DNA of 64,000 bases. It comes from Gaiella occulta (GTDB lineage Bacteria > Actinomycetota > Thermoleophilia > Gaiellales > Gaiellaceae). The number at the start of each line of letters is the position of its first letter. Position 1 is the stretch's first letter. The translations under genes were made by a program, and so were the position numbers. Location: the NCBI RefSeq assembly GCF_003351045.1, contig NZ_QQZY01000004.1, positions 124,001 through 188,000 on the forward strand, given 5' to 3'. The notes under the pieces were generated by a model. The model searched no databases. It worked only from the letters and a program-made list of their open reading frames with translations, and was not told the origin of the DNA. Shown here one piece after another: positions 26,389-35,322 of the stretch.

Positions 26389-29025
26389 TCAACGGCGGCC
26401 GGCGGCGCGGCGTCGCGGCGTCGCCGCGCCCTTCGCGCGGCGCTCGGCCAGCAGCTCGATCGCGCGGTCGACGGTGAGGCCGTCGACGTCGTCTCCCTTG
26501 CGCAGGCTGGCGTTCGTCTCGCCGTCCGTCACGTACGGGCCGAAGCGGCCATCCTTGACCACGAGCGGCTTCCCGGTCGCCGGGTCAGGCCCGAGGTCCT
26601 TGAGCGGAGGCTTCGGCGCGCCGCGCCCGCGTCGCTCCTTCGGCTGCGCGAGCAGCGCGAGCGCCTCCTCGGCGCTGACGGTGAACAGCTGCTCCTCGGA
26701 GGCGAGCGAGCGCGTCTCCGACCCCTTCTTGATGAAGGGACCGTAACGGCCGTTCGCGACGAGGATCTCCTCGCCGTCGGGCGCCGCCAGCGTTCGCGGC
26801 AGCGTCAGCAGCTTCAGCGCATCCTCGAGCGTGACCGTGTCGACGGTCATCGTCGACAGCAGCGACGCCGTCCGCGGCTTCCCGGTCGCGCCCTCCTCCG
26901 GCACCTCGCTCACGTAGGGGCCGTAGCGCCCGTCGCGGACGACGATCGTGCGGCCCGTCGCCGGGTCGACGCCGAGCGTGCGGTCGCCCGCCGGTCGGGC
27001 GAGCAGCTCCTGCGCCCGCTCGACCGTGAGCTCGTCGGGCGCCATCTCGTCCGGCACGCTCGCCCGCTCCTCGCCACGCTCCAGATAGGGGCCGTAGCGG
27101 CCGACGCGCAACACGATGCCGTCGCCGATCGGGATCGAGTTGACGGCGCGCGCGTCGATCTCGTCGAGGTGGTCGTTGACGAGCGCGTGCAGGCCCTCGT
27201 CGCGGTCCGTGCCACGGTAGAAGCGGCTCAGCCAGTCGGTGCGGTTCTCCTCGCCGGAGGCGATCCGGTCGAGGTCGTCCTCCATGCGCGCCGTGAAGTC
27301 GTAGTCGACGAGCTTGCCGAAGTGCTGCTCGAGCAGGTTCGTGACCGCGAAGGCGAGGAACGTCGGCACGAGCGCCGTCCCCTTCTTGAACACGTAGCCG
27401 CGGTCGAGGATCGTGCCCATGATCGACGCGTACGTCGACGGGCGGCCGATGCCGCGATCCTCGAGCGCCTTCACGAGCGACGCCTCCGTGTAGCGCGGCG
27501 GCGGGTTCGTCGCGTGCCCCTCGGGCTCGAGCGCCGTCGCATCGACCGCCTGGCCGACCCGCAGCGGCGGCAGGCGGCGCTCGGCGTCGTCCGCCGCGGC
27601 GTCGTCGTCGCGTCCCTCCTCGTAGGCGGAGAGGAAGCCCCGGAACGCGATCACCGTCCCTGACGCCGCGAACTCCGCGTCCTCGCCCGCGGTCGACGTC
27701 GCGCCGAGCCGCAGGGAGACGGTCTGGCCGCGCGCGTCCTCCATCTGCGATGCGATCGTCCGCTTCCAGATCAGGTCGTAGAGGGCGAGCTCGTCGCGCG
27801 ACAGCTCGCGCGCGAGCGCCGACGGAAGCCGGAAGACGTCGCCCGCCGGACGGATCGCCTCGTGCGCCTCCTGGGCGTTCTTGACCTTGCGCTCGTAGCG
27901 CCGCGGCGCCGCGGGCACGAACTCGGGGCCGTAGAGCTCCGCCGCCTGCGCTCTCGCCGCCGCCAGCGCCGGCTCGGACAGCGTCGTCGAGTCGGTGCGC
28001 ATGTAGGTGATGTAGCCGTTCTCGTACAGCCGCTGGGCGACCCGCATCGTCGTCTGCGACGAGAAGCGGAGCTTGCGGCTCGCCTCCTGCTGCAGCGTCG
28101 AGGTCATGAACGGCGGCGCCGGGCGGCGCGTGTACGGCTTCTCCTCGACGGAGCGCACGGCGAACGGGACGCCCTCGAGTCTCGAGGCGAGGCCGCGTGC
28201 GCCCTCCTCGTCGAGGGCGATCGTGCCGGAGCTCCTGAGCGTGCCGTCGGCCCCGAAGTCGCGCCCCTGGGCGACTCTGCTGCCGTCGACGCCGACGAGG
28301 CGCGCCTCGAAGGCGCCGGGATCGAACGTGCCGGCGATGTCCCAGTAGGAGGCGGAGACGAACGCCATGCGCTCGCGCTCGCGCTCGACGACGAGCCGCG
28401 TGGCGACCGACTGCACCCGCCCCGCGGACAGCCCCTGCATCACCTTCTTCCACAGCACCGGCGACACCTCGTAGCCGTACAGCCGGTCGAGGATGCGGCG
28501 GGTCTCCTGCGCGTCCACGAGCCGCCCGTCGATCTCGCGCGTCTCGCCGAGCGCGCGCTGGATCGCCTCGCGCGTGATCTCGTGGAAGACCATCCGCTTC
28601 ACCGGCACCTTCGGCTTCAGCACCTCGAGCAGGTGCCAGGCGATCGCCTCGCCCTCGCGATCCTCGTCTGTTGCCAGCAGCAGCTCCTGCGCGTCCTTGA
28701 GCTCGCGCTTCAGCTCGGCGATCTTCTTCTTCTTGTCGGGGTCCTCGACGTAGAGCGGCTCGAAGTCGTTGTCGACGTTGACGCCCAGCCGGGCCCACGG
28801 CTCCTTCTTCACCGCGGCCGGGATGTCGGCCGCGCGGGTGGGGAGATCACGGATATGGCCGATGCTCGACTCCACGACGAAGTCGTCGCCGAGATATCCG
28901 GCGATGGTCTTCGCCTTGGCGGGCGACTCGACGATGACGAGACGGCGTGCGGCCACGGATGCCTGTTCGGTGTCGGGGACGGGATACATCCCGGCCGGGA
29001 GCGACAGGGGTGCGCGCGTCACCAT
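26389..29025 (-). CDS. topA: DNA topoisomerase I
   Basis: 878 residues from ATG 29025, which has GGAGAG seven bases upstream; an ATG at 28989 is an alternative. The TOPRIM domain starts RRLVIVESPAKAKTIAGYLG, with acidic residues at LLLATDEDREGEAIAWH (120-124). The catalytic Tyr341 lies in GYITYMRTDSTTLSE. The C-terminus has no zinc ribbons; instead it has four repeats of the form DPATG-K/R-x-I/L-V-V-x-DGR-Y/F-GPYV, the usual actinobacterial tail. It relaxes negative supercoils. The sigma factor gene follows it on the same strand after a 255-bp gap. Confidence 0.95.
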   Translation of the reverse strand: MVTRAPLSLPAGMYPVPDTEQASVAARRLVIVESPAKAKTIAGYLGDDFVVESSIGHIRDLPTRAADIPAAVKKEPWARLGVNVDNDFEPLYVEDPDKKKKIAELKRELKDAQELLLATDEDREGEAIAWHLLEVLKPKVPVKRMVFHEITREAIQRALGETREIDGRLVDAQETRRILDRLYGYEVSPVLWKKVMQGLSAGRVQSVATRLVVERERERMAFVSASYWDIAGTFDPGAFEARLVGVDGSRVAQGRDFGADGTLRSSGTIALDEEGARGLASRLEGVPFAVRSVEEKPYTRRPAPPFMTSTLQQEASRKLRFSSQTTMRVAQRLYENGYITYMRTDSTTLSEPALAAARAQAAELYGPEFVPAAPRRYERKVKNAQEAHEAIRPAGDVFRLPSALARELSRDELALYDLIWKRTIASQMEDARGQTVSLRLGATSTAGEDAEFAASGTVIAFRGFLSAYEEGRDDDAAADDAERRLPPLRVGQAVDATALEPEGHATNPPPRYTEASLVKALEDRGIGRPSTYASIMGTILDRGYVFKKGTALVPTFLAFAVTNLLEQHFGKLVDYDFTARMEDDLDRIASGEENRTDWLSRFYRGTDRDEGLHALVNDHLDEIDARAVNSIPIGDGIVLRVGRYGPYLERGEERASVPDEMAPDELTVERAQELLARPAGDRTLGVDPATGRTIVVRDGRYGPYVSEVPEEGATGKPRTASLLSTMTVDTVTLEDALKLLTLPRTLAAPDGEEILVANGRYGPFIKKGSETRSLASEEQLFTVSAEEALALLAQPKERRGRGAPKPPLKDLGPDPATGKPLVVKDGRFGPYVTDGETNASLRKGDDVDGLTVDRAIELLAERRAKGAATPRRRAAGRR

Positions 29026-29080
29026 AGCGGCGCTCTCCGGCGCCGCAAGTGTCCAGAAGGGGCGATACTGCCGAACGACG

Positions 29081-29710
29081 ATGCAGACGAACCCTCGCCC
29101 GAGCCTGCTCTACCTCGTCGTCGGTGGACTCAGCTACCCCGTGCTGCGGCTCCTCTACCGCCTCACGTGGCGCGGCGTCGAGCGCCTGCCCGCGGTGGGC
29201 GGATACGTCCTCGCCGCCAACCACTGGTCGAGCTTCGACCCGTGGCCGATCGGGATGCCGCTCTTCCCCCGGCGCTACCTTCGCTTCATGGCGAAGTCCG
29301 AGCTGTTCTGGTTTCCGCTCGGCCCGCTCATCAGCGCCTGCGGCGCCTTCCCCGTGCGCCGCGGGCAGCGCGACCAGGAGGCGATCGACACCGCCGTGCG
29401 CCTCTGCCGCGAGGGCCACGTCGTCGTCATGTTCCCCGAGGGCACCCGCCGCCAGAAGGGGCTGCGCAAGAAACACGAGGCGCGCTGGCGCTCCGGCGCG
29501 GCGCGCATCGCGCTCGAGGCGGGCGTCCCGCTCGTGCCTGCGGGGATCGCCGGTACCGACGCGCTGGCGCGCTTCGCGAAGCTGCGCGTCGCGTTCGGCC
29601 CGCCCGTGAGCCTCGACGGCCTGTCCGAGCTGCCGGTCGACGAGGCCGCGCGCATCGCCACCGACCGTCTGCGCGAGGCGATCGCGGCGCTCGAGGAGTC
29701 GCTGGATTGA
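29081..29710 (+). CDS. plsC: 1-acyl-sn-glycerol-3-phosphate acyltransferase (PlsC family)
   Basis: 209 residues. An N-terminal hydrophobic segment (LLYLVVGGLSYPVLRLLYRL) anchors it to the membrane. The catalytic NHxxxxD motif is NHWSSFD (His48, Asp53) and the substrate-binding FPEGTRR is at 118-124. It transfers an acyl chain to lysophosphatidic acid to make phosphatidic acid, or to a related lipid acceptor. Divergent from topA by about 55 bp and followed by the exonuclease gene on the same strand. Confidence 0.88.
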   Translation: MQTNPRPSLLYLVVGGLSYPVLRLLYRLTWRGVERLPAVGGYVLAANHWSSFDPWPIGMPLFPRRYLRFMAKSELFWFPLGPLISACGAFPVRRGQRDQEAIDTAVRLCREGHVVVMFPEGTRRQKGLRKKHEARWRSGAARIALEAGVPLVPAGIAGTDALARFAKLRVAFGPPVSLDGLSELPVDEAARIATDRLREAIAALEESLD

Positions 29711-29744
29711 GCGTGGATCGACCGATCGCCGCGGGCCGGCGGCG

Positions 29745-30599
29745 GTGACGCCGACCGGTGCGTCGAGGCTGACCCGCCCGCTTCTCGTCGTGGACGGCGA
29801 CTCGCTCGCCCACCGCGCCTACCACGCCCTGCCCTCCTCGATGAAGCGTGCCAACGGACGGCCGGGAAACGCCCTCACGGGCTTCATGTCGATGCTTCTG
29901 CGTCTCTGGCAGGCGGAGCGCCCGCGCGCCGTCGTCGTCGGCTGGGACACCCTCGGCCGGCCCACGTATCGGAACGCGCTGCTCGACAGCTACCAGTCGG
30001 GCCGCGTCTTCGACCCCGACCTCGTGGAGCAGCTCGAGCTGCTGCCCGGCCTCGTCTCCGCGGCGGGCATCGTATCCGCGAAGGAGCCGGGCTACGAGGC
30101 GGACGACTTCCTCGCGGCCGCCGTCGCGCAGGAGCGGGGCCGGCGCGGCAGCGCGCTCGTCGTGACCTCCGACCGGGACGCGTTCCAGCTCGCGGACGAG
30201 CAGACGACGATCCTGCAGCCCGTCCGCGGCGTGAGCGAGACGGCGCGGGTCGGCCCCGCGCAGGTGCGCGAGCGCTACGGCGTCGAGCCGCGCCAGGTGC
30301 CGGACTTCATCGCCCTCCGGGGCGATCCGTCCGACCGCATTCCCGGAGCCCGCGGCGTCGGCGAGAAGACCGCCGCCCGGCTGCTGGCCGAGTACGGCAC
30401 GCTGCAGGCGCTCCTCGCGGAGGGGCGGTTCGCGGCGGAGGCAGGCCGGCTGCGGGACTTCCGCCGCATCGCGACGCTCGACGCCACGGCCCCGCTGCCG
30501 CCGCTCGACGACCGCGAGCCCGACTGGGCGGCCGGCGCGGCCGCTGCCCGCGAGCTCGGGCTCGAGCGGCTCGCGGACAGGCTGGAGGCCGGCGCCTGA
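29745..30599 (+). CDS. 5'-3' exonuclease (PolA N-domain/flap endonuclease family)
   Basis: 284 residues from a GTG, a typical length for stand-alone members. The acidic metal-binding residues are in place: [40 protein letters not shown] and [21 protein letters not shown], the last leading into the helix-3-turn-helix DNA-binding motif. It probably removes 5' flaps or RNA primers during replication and repair. Its TGA shares one base with the ATG of the deacetylase gene, so the two are coupled. Confidence 0.88.
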   Translation: MTPTGASRLTRPLLVVDGDSLAHRAYHALPSSMKRANGRPGNALTGFMSMLLRLWQAERPRAVVVGWDTLGRPTYRNALLDSYQSGRVFDPDLVEQLELLPGLVSAAGIVSAKEPGYEADDFLAAAVAQERGRRGSALVVTSDRDAFQLADEQTTILQPVRGVSETARVGPAQVRERYGVEPRQVPDFIALRGDPSDRIPGARGVGEKTAARLLAEYGTLQALLAEGRFAAEAGRLRDFRRIATLDATAPLPPLDDREPDWAAGAAAARELGLERLADRLEAGA

Positions 30600-31456
30600 T
30601 GGACGTCGTCAGCCATGCGGCGATGGCGCACCTGCACCCCACCGGCCATCGTCATCACCCCGAGCGCGAGGAGCGCCTGCAGCGGCTCCTCGCCACCTTC
30701 CCACCCGAGCTGGAGGGGGGAAGGGCGAGCCGGGAGGCGATCGAGCGCGTCCACGATCGCGCCTACGTCGACCGGGTGGAGGCGATCGACGGGGAATGCT
30801 GGCTCGACGGGGACACGCTCGGGCAGCCGACGACGTGGGAGGCCGCCCGGCTCGCCGCCGGCTGCGCCATCCGCGCCGCCGAGGTGGGCGCCTTCGCGCT
30901 CGTCCGTCCGCCCGGCCACCACGCGCTGCCGGACGCGGCGATGGGCTTCTGCATCTTCGGCAACGCGGCCGTCGCGGCGCGTCACGCGCAGGCCGAGCTC
31001 GGGATCGAGCGCGTGGCGATCGTCGACTGGGACGTCCACCACGGCAACGGCAGCGAGGCGATCTTCCGCGGCGACGACAGCGTCCTCTTCGTGTCGCTGC
31101 ACCAGTGGCCGTTCTACCCCGGCAGCGGCGGGCCGGGTACGGACGACGACACGACGGTCAACGTGCCGCTCCCGGCCGGGTCGGGCGACGCCGCCTACGC
31201 GGAGGCCTTCCGCGACGTCGTCGAGCCCGCCGTGCGCGCGTTCGACCCGGGGCTGCTGATCGTGTCCGCCGGCTTCGACGCGCACGTCGACGACCCGCTG
31301 GCGCAGATGGAGGTGACCGCCCGCGGCTTCCGCGACATGGCGGCGCGATGCACGCAGCTCGCACCCAGGGTCGCCGCCGTGCTCGAGGGCGGCTACAACC
31401 TCGAGACGCTGCCGGCCCTCGTCGAGGCCGCGCTCGAGGGCTTCGCCGGCGGCTGA
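30599..31456 (+). CDS. Histone deacetylase family hydrolase (acetylpolyamine/AcuC-like)
   Basis: 285 residues. The zinc-hydrolase motifs are complete: [10 protein letters not shown] with the paired histidines, [17 protein letters not shown] with zinc-binding Asp and His, and [17 protein letters not shown] with the second Asp. It ends [17 protein letters not shown]. In bacteria such enzymes deacetylate acetylpolyamines or proteins such as acetyl-CoA synthetase. A GNAT/acyl-CoA-synthetase fusion elsewhere in this window could be the opposing enzyme, but the genes are 17 kb apart. Starts on the stop of the exonuclease gene (TGATG). Confidence 0.9.
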   Translation: MDVVSHAAMAHLHPTGHRHHPEREERLQRLLATFPPELEGGRASREAIERVHDRAYVDRVEAIDGECWLDGDTLGQPTTWEAARLAAGCAIRAAEVGAFALVRPPGHHALPDAAMGFCIFGNAAVAARHAQAELGIERVAIVDWDVHHGNGSEAIFRGDDSVLFVSLHQWPFYPGSGGPGTDDDTTVNVPLPAGSGDAAYAEAFRDVVEPAVRAFDPGLLIVSAGFDAHVDDPLAQMEVTARGFRDMAARCTQLAPRVAAVLEGGYNLETLPALVEAALEGFAGG

Positions 31457-31472
31457 GCCGCGCGGCGGGCGC

Positions 31473-32117
31473 TCAGCGGCGCGCGGCGGCGAGCCGCTCG
31501 AGCGCCGCCCGCCGCGACGAGACGCCGAGCTTGCGCAGCAGGCTCTTCACGTGCGAGCGCACGGTGTGCTCGGAGATGTAGAGGCGGCTTGCGATCTCGT
31601 CGGTGCCGAAGTGCTCGTCGAGGAGAAGCAGAACCTCGACCTCGCGTGCCGACAGCTTCTGCGCGATGTCGTCCGGCACGCCGCCGAGCCTGCCTCCCTC
31701 GCGCACCCGGTCGAGCAGCCTGCGCGCGATCGATCCCGACAGCGCCGCCTCTCCGCCCGCGACGCCGCGCAGGAACCACGCGATGCGCTTCGGCGGCTCG
31801 CTCTTGAGCAGGTAGCCGGCCGCCCCCGCGCGGATCGCCTCGAGCAGGTTCTCCTCGGTGCCCGAGGCGGTGAGAACGACGACCTCGCTGTCCGGGGACG
31901 CCTGGCGAATCGGCGGGAGCGCCGCGAGCCCGTCCATGCCGGGCATCGTCAGGTCGAGCAGGACGATCGCCGGCTGCAGCTCGCCGGCCAGCGCGATCGC
32001 CTCGGCGCCGTCGGCCGCCTGGCCGACGACCTCGAAGCCGTGCTGCTGCAGCAGCGAGGCAAGGGCCTCGCGCGTCAACGGATGGTCGTCGACCACCAGG
32101 ATGCGCTCTGCGCTCAT
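31473..32117 (-). CDS. NarL/FixJ-type response regulator
   Basis: 214 residues from ATG 32117. An N-terminal receiver domain (ILVVDDHPLTREAL, phospho-acceptor Asp55 in IVLLDLTMPGMDG, VVVLTAS, YLLKSE) is joined to a C-terminal LuxR helix-turn-helix (LSAREVEVLLLLDEHFGTDE, SEHTVRSHVKSLLRKLGV). It is phosphorylated by a histidine kinase, very probably the one encoded divergently 43 bp away. The short gap holds a 14-bp inverted repeat that includes the ribosome sites of both genes. Confidence 0.9.
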   Translation of the reverse strand: MSAERILVVDDHPLTREALASLLQQHGFEVVGQAADGAEAIALAGELQPAIVLLDLTMPGMDGLAALPPIRQASPDSEVVVLTASGTEENLLEAIRAGAAGYLLKSEPPKRIAWFLRGVAGGEAALSGSIARRLLDRVREGGRLGGVPDDIAQKLSAREVEVLLLLDEHFGTDEIASRLYISEHTVRSHVKSLLRKLGVSSRRAALERLAAARR

Positions 32118-32121
32118 CACA

Positions 32122-32157
32122 CCCCTCATCGGCAGGAGTGCCGCTGCCGATGAGGGG
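32122..32157. promoter_or_regulatory. 14-bp inverted repeat between the divergent regulator and kinase genes
   Basis: CCCCTCATCGGCAG at 32122-32135 and its exact complement CTGCCGATGAGGGG at 32144-32157, with an 8-nt centre. Each arm carries the GAGGGG that serves as the ribosome site for the gene on that side (starts at 32117 and 32161). The gap is too short for two promoters, so these would have to lie within the opposite genes. Confidence 0.6.
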
Positions 32158-32160
32158 AAC

Positions 32161-33537
32161 GTGCACCCCGGGCGCGTCGACACCTATCGGTCGTGGCTGA
32201 TCGGCGAGCTCGTGCTCGTCGGCCTGCTCGGTCTCGCCACGCTGCTGCTCGCGCTCACCGGCCGCCTCGAGGGGTACGCGCTCCCGCACGGCCGCATCGC
32301 CCTCGACACGGCCGTCGCGATCGTGGCCTCGATCGTCGCGGTCCTCGCGGCGATCCGCTTCCTCGTCGAGGGGCGCGGCATGGACATCCTGCTCGCAGCC
32401 GGGTTCCTCGCCACGGGGCTCGGGTCGTTCGGATTCGGGGTCGCACCGGTGCTCGACGGCAGCAGTCTCGGAGCCGGGGAAGCATGGGCGCGCATCGGCG
32501 CCGACCTCTTCGGCGCCGCGCTGATCGCCCTGGCCCCGTTCGTCACGCGCCGTACGTCGAACCGCCCGCGGGTGCTCCTCGCCGGCCTGCTGGTCGTGCT
32601 CGCCTCGCTCGCCGGGATATGGGTGGACACGCGCATCCTCGGTCTCGACCTCGGCGTCACGGGCGCGGCGGACGACCATGCGCCCGCGGTGATCGTGGCG
32701 TTCGCGCTGCTCGCGCTGCTCGCGGTCGCCGCCGCCGTCGGGTTCGGCCTTCGCTTCCGTCGCTACGGGCGCGACCTCGACCGCTGGCTGGCGCTCGCGC
32801 TGACGCTCGTCGTGTTCGCTGACCTCCACTTCGTGCTGCAGCCGACGCGGTCGAGCGAGTACGTGTTGCAGGGCGACTTCCTGCGCCTGCTGTCGTTCGC
32901 CGTGCTCCTCGTCGGGGTGTGGCGCGCGATCAGCCAGGCCGAGTTCGGCAGGGCCGTCGCGGAGGAGCGGGCCCGCGTCGCCCGGGAGATCCACGACGGC
33001 CTCGCGCAGTACCTGTTCGCGATCTCGACGCAGGTGAGCATGCTCGAAGGCGGAACCGCCCTCGACGACCTCCTGCCGCGACTGAAGCACGCCACCGACG
33101 CCGCGCAGCAGGAGGCACGGTTCGCGGTGCTGGCGCTGTCGTCGGCGTCGGGGACGGCGCCGTTCGACGCCGCCCTCAAGCGCTACGTCGACGTGCTCTG
33201 CGCCGACGGCGCCGTCGACGTGGAGGTCGACATCGACGCGGCGGTGAGGCTTGCGCCGGACGAGCAGATCGAGGTCTTCCGCATCGTGCAGGAGGGGCTT
33301 GCGAACGTGCGCCGACACGCCGGCGCCAGCCACGTCGAGGTGTGTCTGCGGCAGCGGGCCGGCCGGCGTGTGGTCACGATCGACGACGACGGCCACGGCT
33401 TCGACGGCACGGGCACGGCGGCGGGCCAGGGTCTCGAGAACATGCGCGCGCGCGCCGCGTCGATCCAGGGCGCGTTCGCGCTGCGATCGGCGCCCGGCCG
33501 CGGCACCTCGATCGAAGTCGTGCTGCGGCCGCTGTAG
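32161..33537 (+). CDS. Sensor histidine kinase (HisKA_3/NarX-LiaS type)
   Basis: 458 residues from a GTG at 32161 preceded by GAGGGG. About seven or eight membrane helices occupy residues 10-255 (for example WLIGELVLVGLLGLATLLL), with no large extracellular domain, so the signal is probably sensed in the membrane. The dimerisation/phosphoacceptor segment is RARVAREIHDGLAQYLFAIS (His278). The ATPase domain has FRIVQEGLANVRRHAGA, VTIDDDGHGFDG and GQGLENMRARA. It phosphorylates the response regulator encoded divergently. Confidence 0.88.
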   Translation: MHPGRVDTYRSWLIGELVLVGLLGLATLLLALTGRLEGYALPHGRIALDTAVAIVASIVAVLAAIRFLVEGRGMDILLAAGFLATGLGSFGFGVAPVLDGSSLGAGEAWARIGADLFGAALIALAPFVTRRTSNRPRVLLAGLLVVLASLAGIWVDTRILGLDLGVTGAADDHAPAVIVAFALLALLAVAAAVGFGLRFRRYGRDLDRWLALALTLVVFADLHFVLQPTRSSEYVLQGDFLRLLSFAVLLVGVWRAISQAEFGRAVAEERARVAREIHDGLAQYLFAISTQVSMLEGGTALDDLLPRLKHATDAAQQEARFAVLALSSASGTAPFDAALKRYVDVLCADGAVDVEVDIDAAVRLAPDEQIEVFRIVQEGLANVRRHAGASHVEVCLRQRAGRRVVTIDDDGHGFDGTGTAAGQGLENMRARAASIQGAFALRSAPGRGTSIEVVLRPL

Positions 33538-33642
33538 CCGGCAGCGCGTCGCGGCATGCGCGTGCTCGACGTAGCGCTCCGAGCTCCGTTCGAGCGGTTC
33601 GCTCTCGCCAACCGCAGCCCGACGGATCGACGCGTCGACAGC

Positions 33643-33952
33643 CGGCAGGAGGAGGATGGCTCGCCTTGCCCCGGTCTCGCTATCGTGGAGGCGTTGCTCG
33701 AACGGGGCGCGCCACGCGTCTACGCTGCGGCTCGCGATACGCGTTCACTGGAACGCTGTCCCATCGCGGAGATCCGGCTGCATCGCACTCGATCACGCAG
33801 GCGCTGCGCCCGACGCTCGCCGACGGGATTCTCGACGGTCTCGCGCAGGACCAGGAGGACATCTTCCCCGACCCCACGTCGCAGCAGTTGCCGCAGATGT
33901 GGTGGACGGACCCGAAGAGCTTCGAGTGGGCGTTCGCGAGCATGGGATAGGC
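33643..33952 (+). pseudogene. Decayed short-chain dehydrogenase
   Basis: Two SDR pieces in different frames. At about 33676-33760 one frame reads GLAIVEALLERGAPRVYAAA then RDTRSL, the start of an SDR after its glycine-rich loop. From about 33780 another frame reads SITQALRPTLADGI, then LAQDQEDIFPDPTSQQLPQM, like the SDR C-terminus, ending with TAG near 33950. The central 120 or so residues, including the catalytic YxxxK, are missing. Best read as a gene broken by internal deletion and frameshift. Confidence 0.6.
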
Positions 33953-34050
33953 GGCCGGACGATCCGAGCTCCTGCTCCAGCCCACGGGCCGGAGCGGGAG
34001 CCGCGGTCCTTCCCTCCGAAGATCCCCCACGCACATCGACGCCCGACGGG

Positions 34051-34315
34051 CGTGCGCTTTGACGGTCGAGTCTGCCGCTTCGATCTGGCGACCGGCGACG
34101 GACGAATTCTGGACCGGGGTCTTCGATTCGCGAACGGCATCGCCTTCGGCCCGGATGGGGCGCCCTACGTCAACGAGATGGTGACCGGCAACGTCTACCG
34201 ATATCACCCGCCAGCGAGCGGTCGCCGCGGGCCGTTCGGGAACATGCTCGAGCGAGCGATCCAGTCCCCGGGCCTCCGTGATCCGGACGGCCCACCCAGG
34301 GGAGCTTCGGCCTAG
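34051..34315 (+). pseudogene. Fragment of an SMP-30/strictosidine-synthase-like beta-propeller protein
   Basis: The reading frame ending at TAG 34313-34315 gives VRFDGRVCRFDLATGDGRIL, then LRFANGIAFGPDGAPYVNEM, then VTGNVYRYHPPASG. This is one or two blades of the SMP-30/gluconolactonase-like propeller, where NGIAFGPDG is characteristic. Most of the fold is absent and no start is evident. It follows directly after the broken SDR, and its stop shares CTAG with the convergent dioxygenase gene. Confidence 0.55.
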
Positions 34316-35322
34316 CTCGCGGTGTCGGTGATGACGGGTAGCAGGGGGTCGCGGATCGGCACCGTGCCACCGTCTTCGGCGGCGAGCAGCGACGACTCCT
34401 CGAACCAGCTTTTCGGGGCGCGATGACCCCAGAACGTCCCGCGCTGCGGGTCGGTGGCGCTCCAGCGCAGCGGCACGAAATCGGGGTCGCCGGTGTAGTA
34501 GTCGCTCGTGTACAGCTCGATCCGATGTCCGTCCGGGTCGCGCGTGTAGAGGAAGAACGCGTTGGAGACGCCGTGCCGGCCGGGGCCCCGCTCCATACGG
34601 GCCCGCTCGCCTGCGGCGGCGAGGATGTCGCAGGCGCGGAGCACGCTCCCCGTGTCGGCCACCCAGAAGCCGACATGGTGGAGGCGTGGGCCGCGCCCGT
34701 TCATCAGCGCCACGTCGTGGACGTCCGGTTTGCGGTACATCCAGGCCGCCCAGAGGCGCTCGTCGGGTGGGTCCGTGGCGATGAACTCGCTACATCGAAA
34801 GCCGCGGCCCCGCAAGATTCGGAACGCCTGCTGGACGTCCGGGACGTGGAAGTTAAAGTGGTCGAGCCGCTGGATGCTTGCGCCGCGGTGCTCGTGGAAG
34901 CGGCGCAGCAGCGACTCAACCTGCCCCAGCTCGTGAACGAACTCGAGCGGGAAGCCGAGCTCGTCACGCACGCGCAGAGCCGGCCCCTGCCCCGGTTCGA
35001 CGCCCTCGACGAAAGCCGGGGAGCAGCCGCTCGCTGCGAAGTGGCGCTCGAGCGCCTCGAGACAGCCGGGCGTGCGCACGAGGAAGGACAGGTGGCCGAC
35101 CTTTGCCTCGTCCCCCTTCCGGAGCAAGAGGGAGTGGTGGTGGTGCTCTTCGACGCCGCGCAGGTAGAGGGCGTCCTCCGACTCCTCGGTGACGTGGAGC
35201 CCGAGCAGGTCGACGTAGAAGCGGCGTGACGCCGCGAGGTCGCTGACGAACAGCTCGACGTGTGCCACGCGGACGATGTCGAACGGCGTCTCGAGCGGCG
35301 GCGTCTCGACCACAACGGTCAT
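34312..35322 (-). CDS. hpaD: Extradiol ring-cleavage dioxygenase (homoprotocatechuate 2,3-dioxygenase type)
   Basis: 336 residues. Two vicinal-oxygen-chelate (glyoxalase-fold) modules, as in the Brevibacterium/Arthrobacter homoprotocatechuate 2,3-dioxygenases, which it resembles along its whole length. Metal ligands can be placed at His155 (LDHFNFHVPD), His216 (LHHVGFW) and Glu269 (HRIELYTSDYYTGDPD), with the acid-base His202 (PDVHDVAL). It cleaves the ring of 3,4-dihydroxyphenylacetate, or a related catechol, next to the hydroxyls. Last gene of the minus-strand catabolic operon; its ATG overlaps the hydroxylase stop (ATGA). Confidence 0.88.
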   Translation of the reverse strand: MTVVVETPPLETPFDIVRVAHVELFVSDLAASRRFYVDLLGLHVTEESEDALYLRGVEEHHHHSLLLRKGDEAKVGHLSFLVRTPGCLEALERHFAASGCSPAFVEGVEPGQGPALRVRDELGFPLEFVHELGQVESLLRRFHEHRGASIQRLDHFNFHVPDVQQAFRILRGRGFRCSEFIATDPPDERLWAAWMYRKPDVHDVALMNGRGPRLHHVGFWVADTGSVLRACDILAAAGERARMERGPGRHGVSNAFFLYTRDPDGHRIELYTSDYYTGDPDFVPLRWSATDPQRGTFWGHRAPKSWFEESSLLAAEDGGTVPIRDPLLPVITDTAS

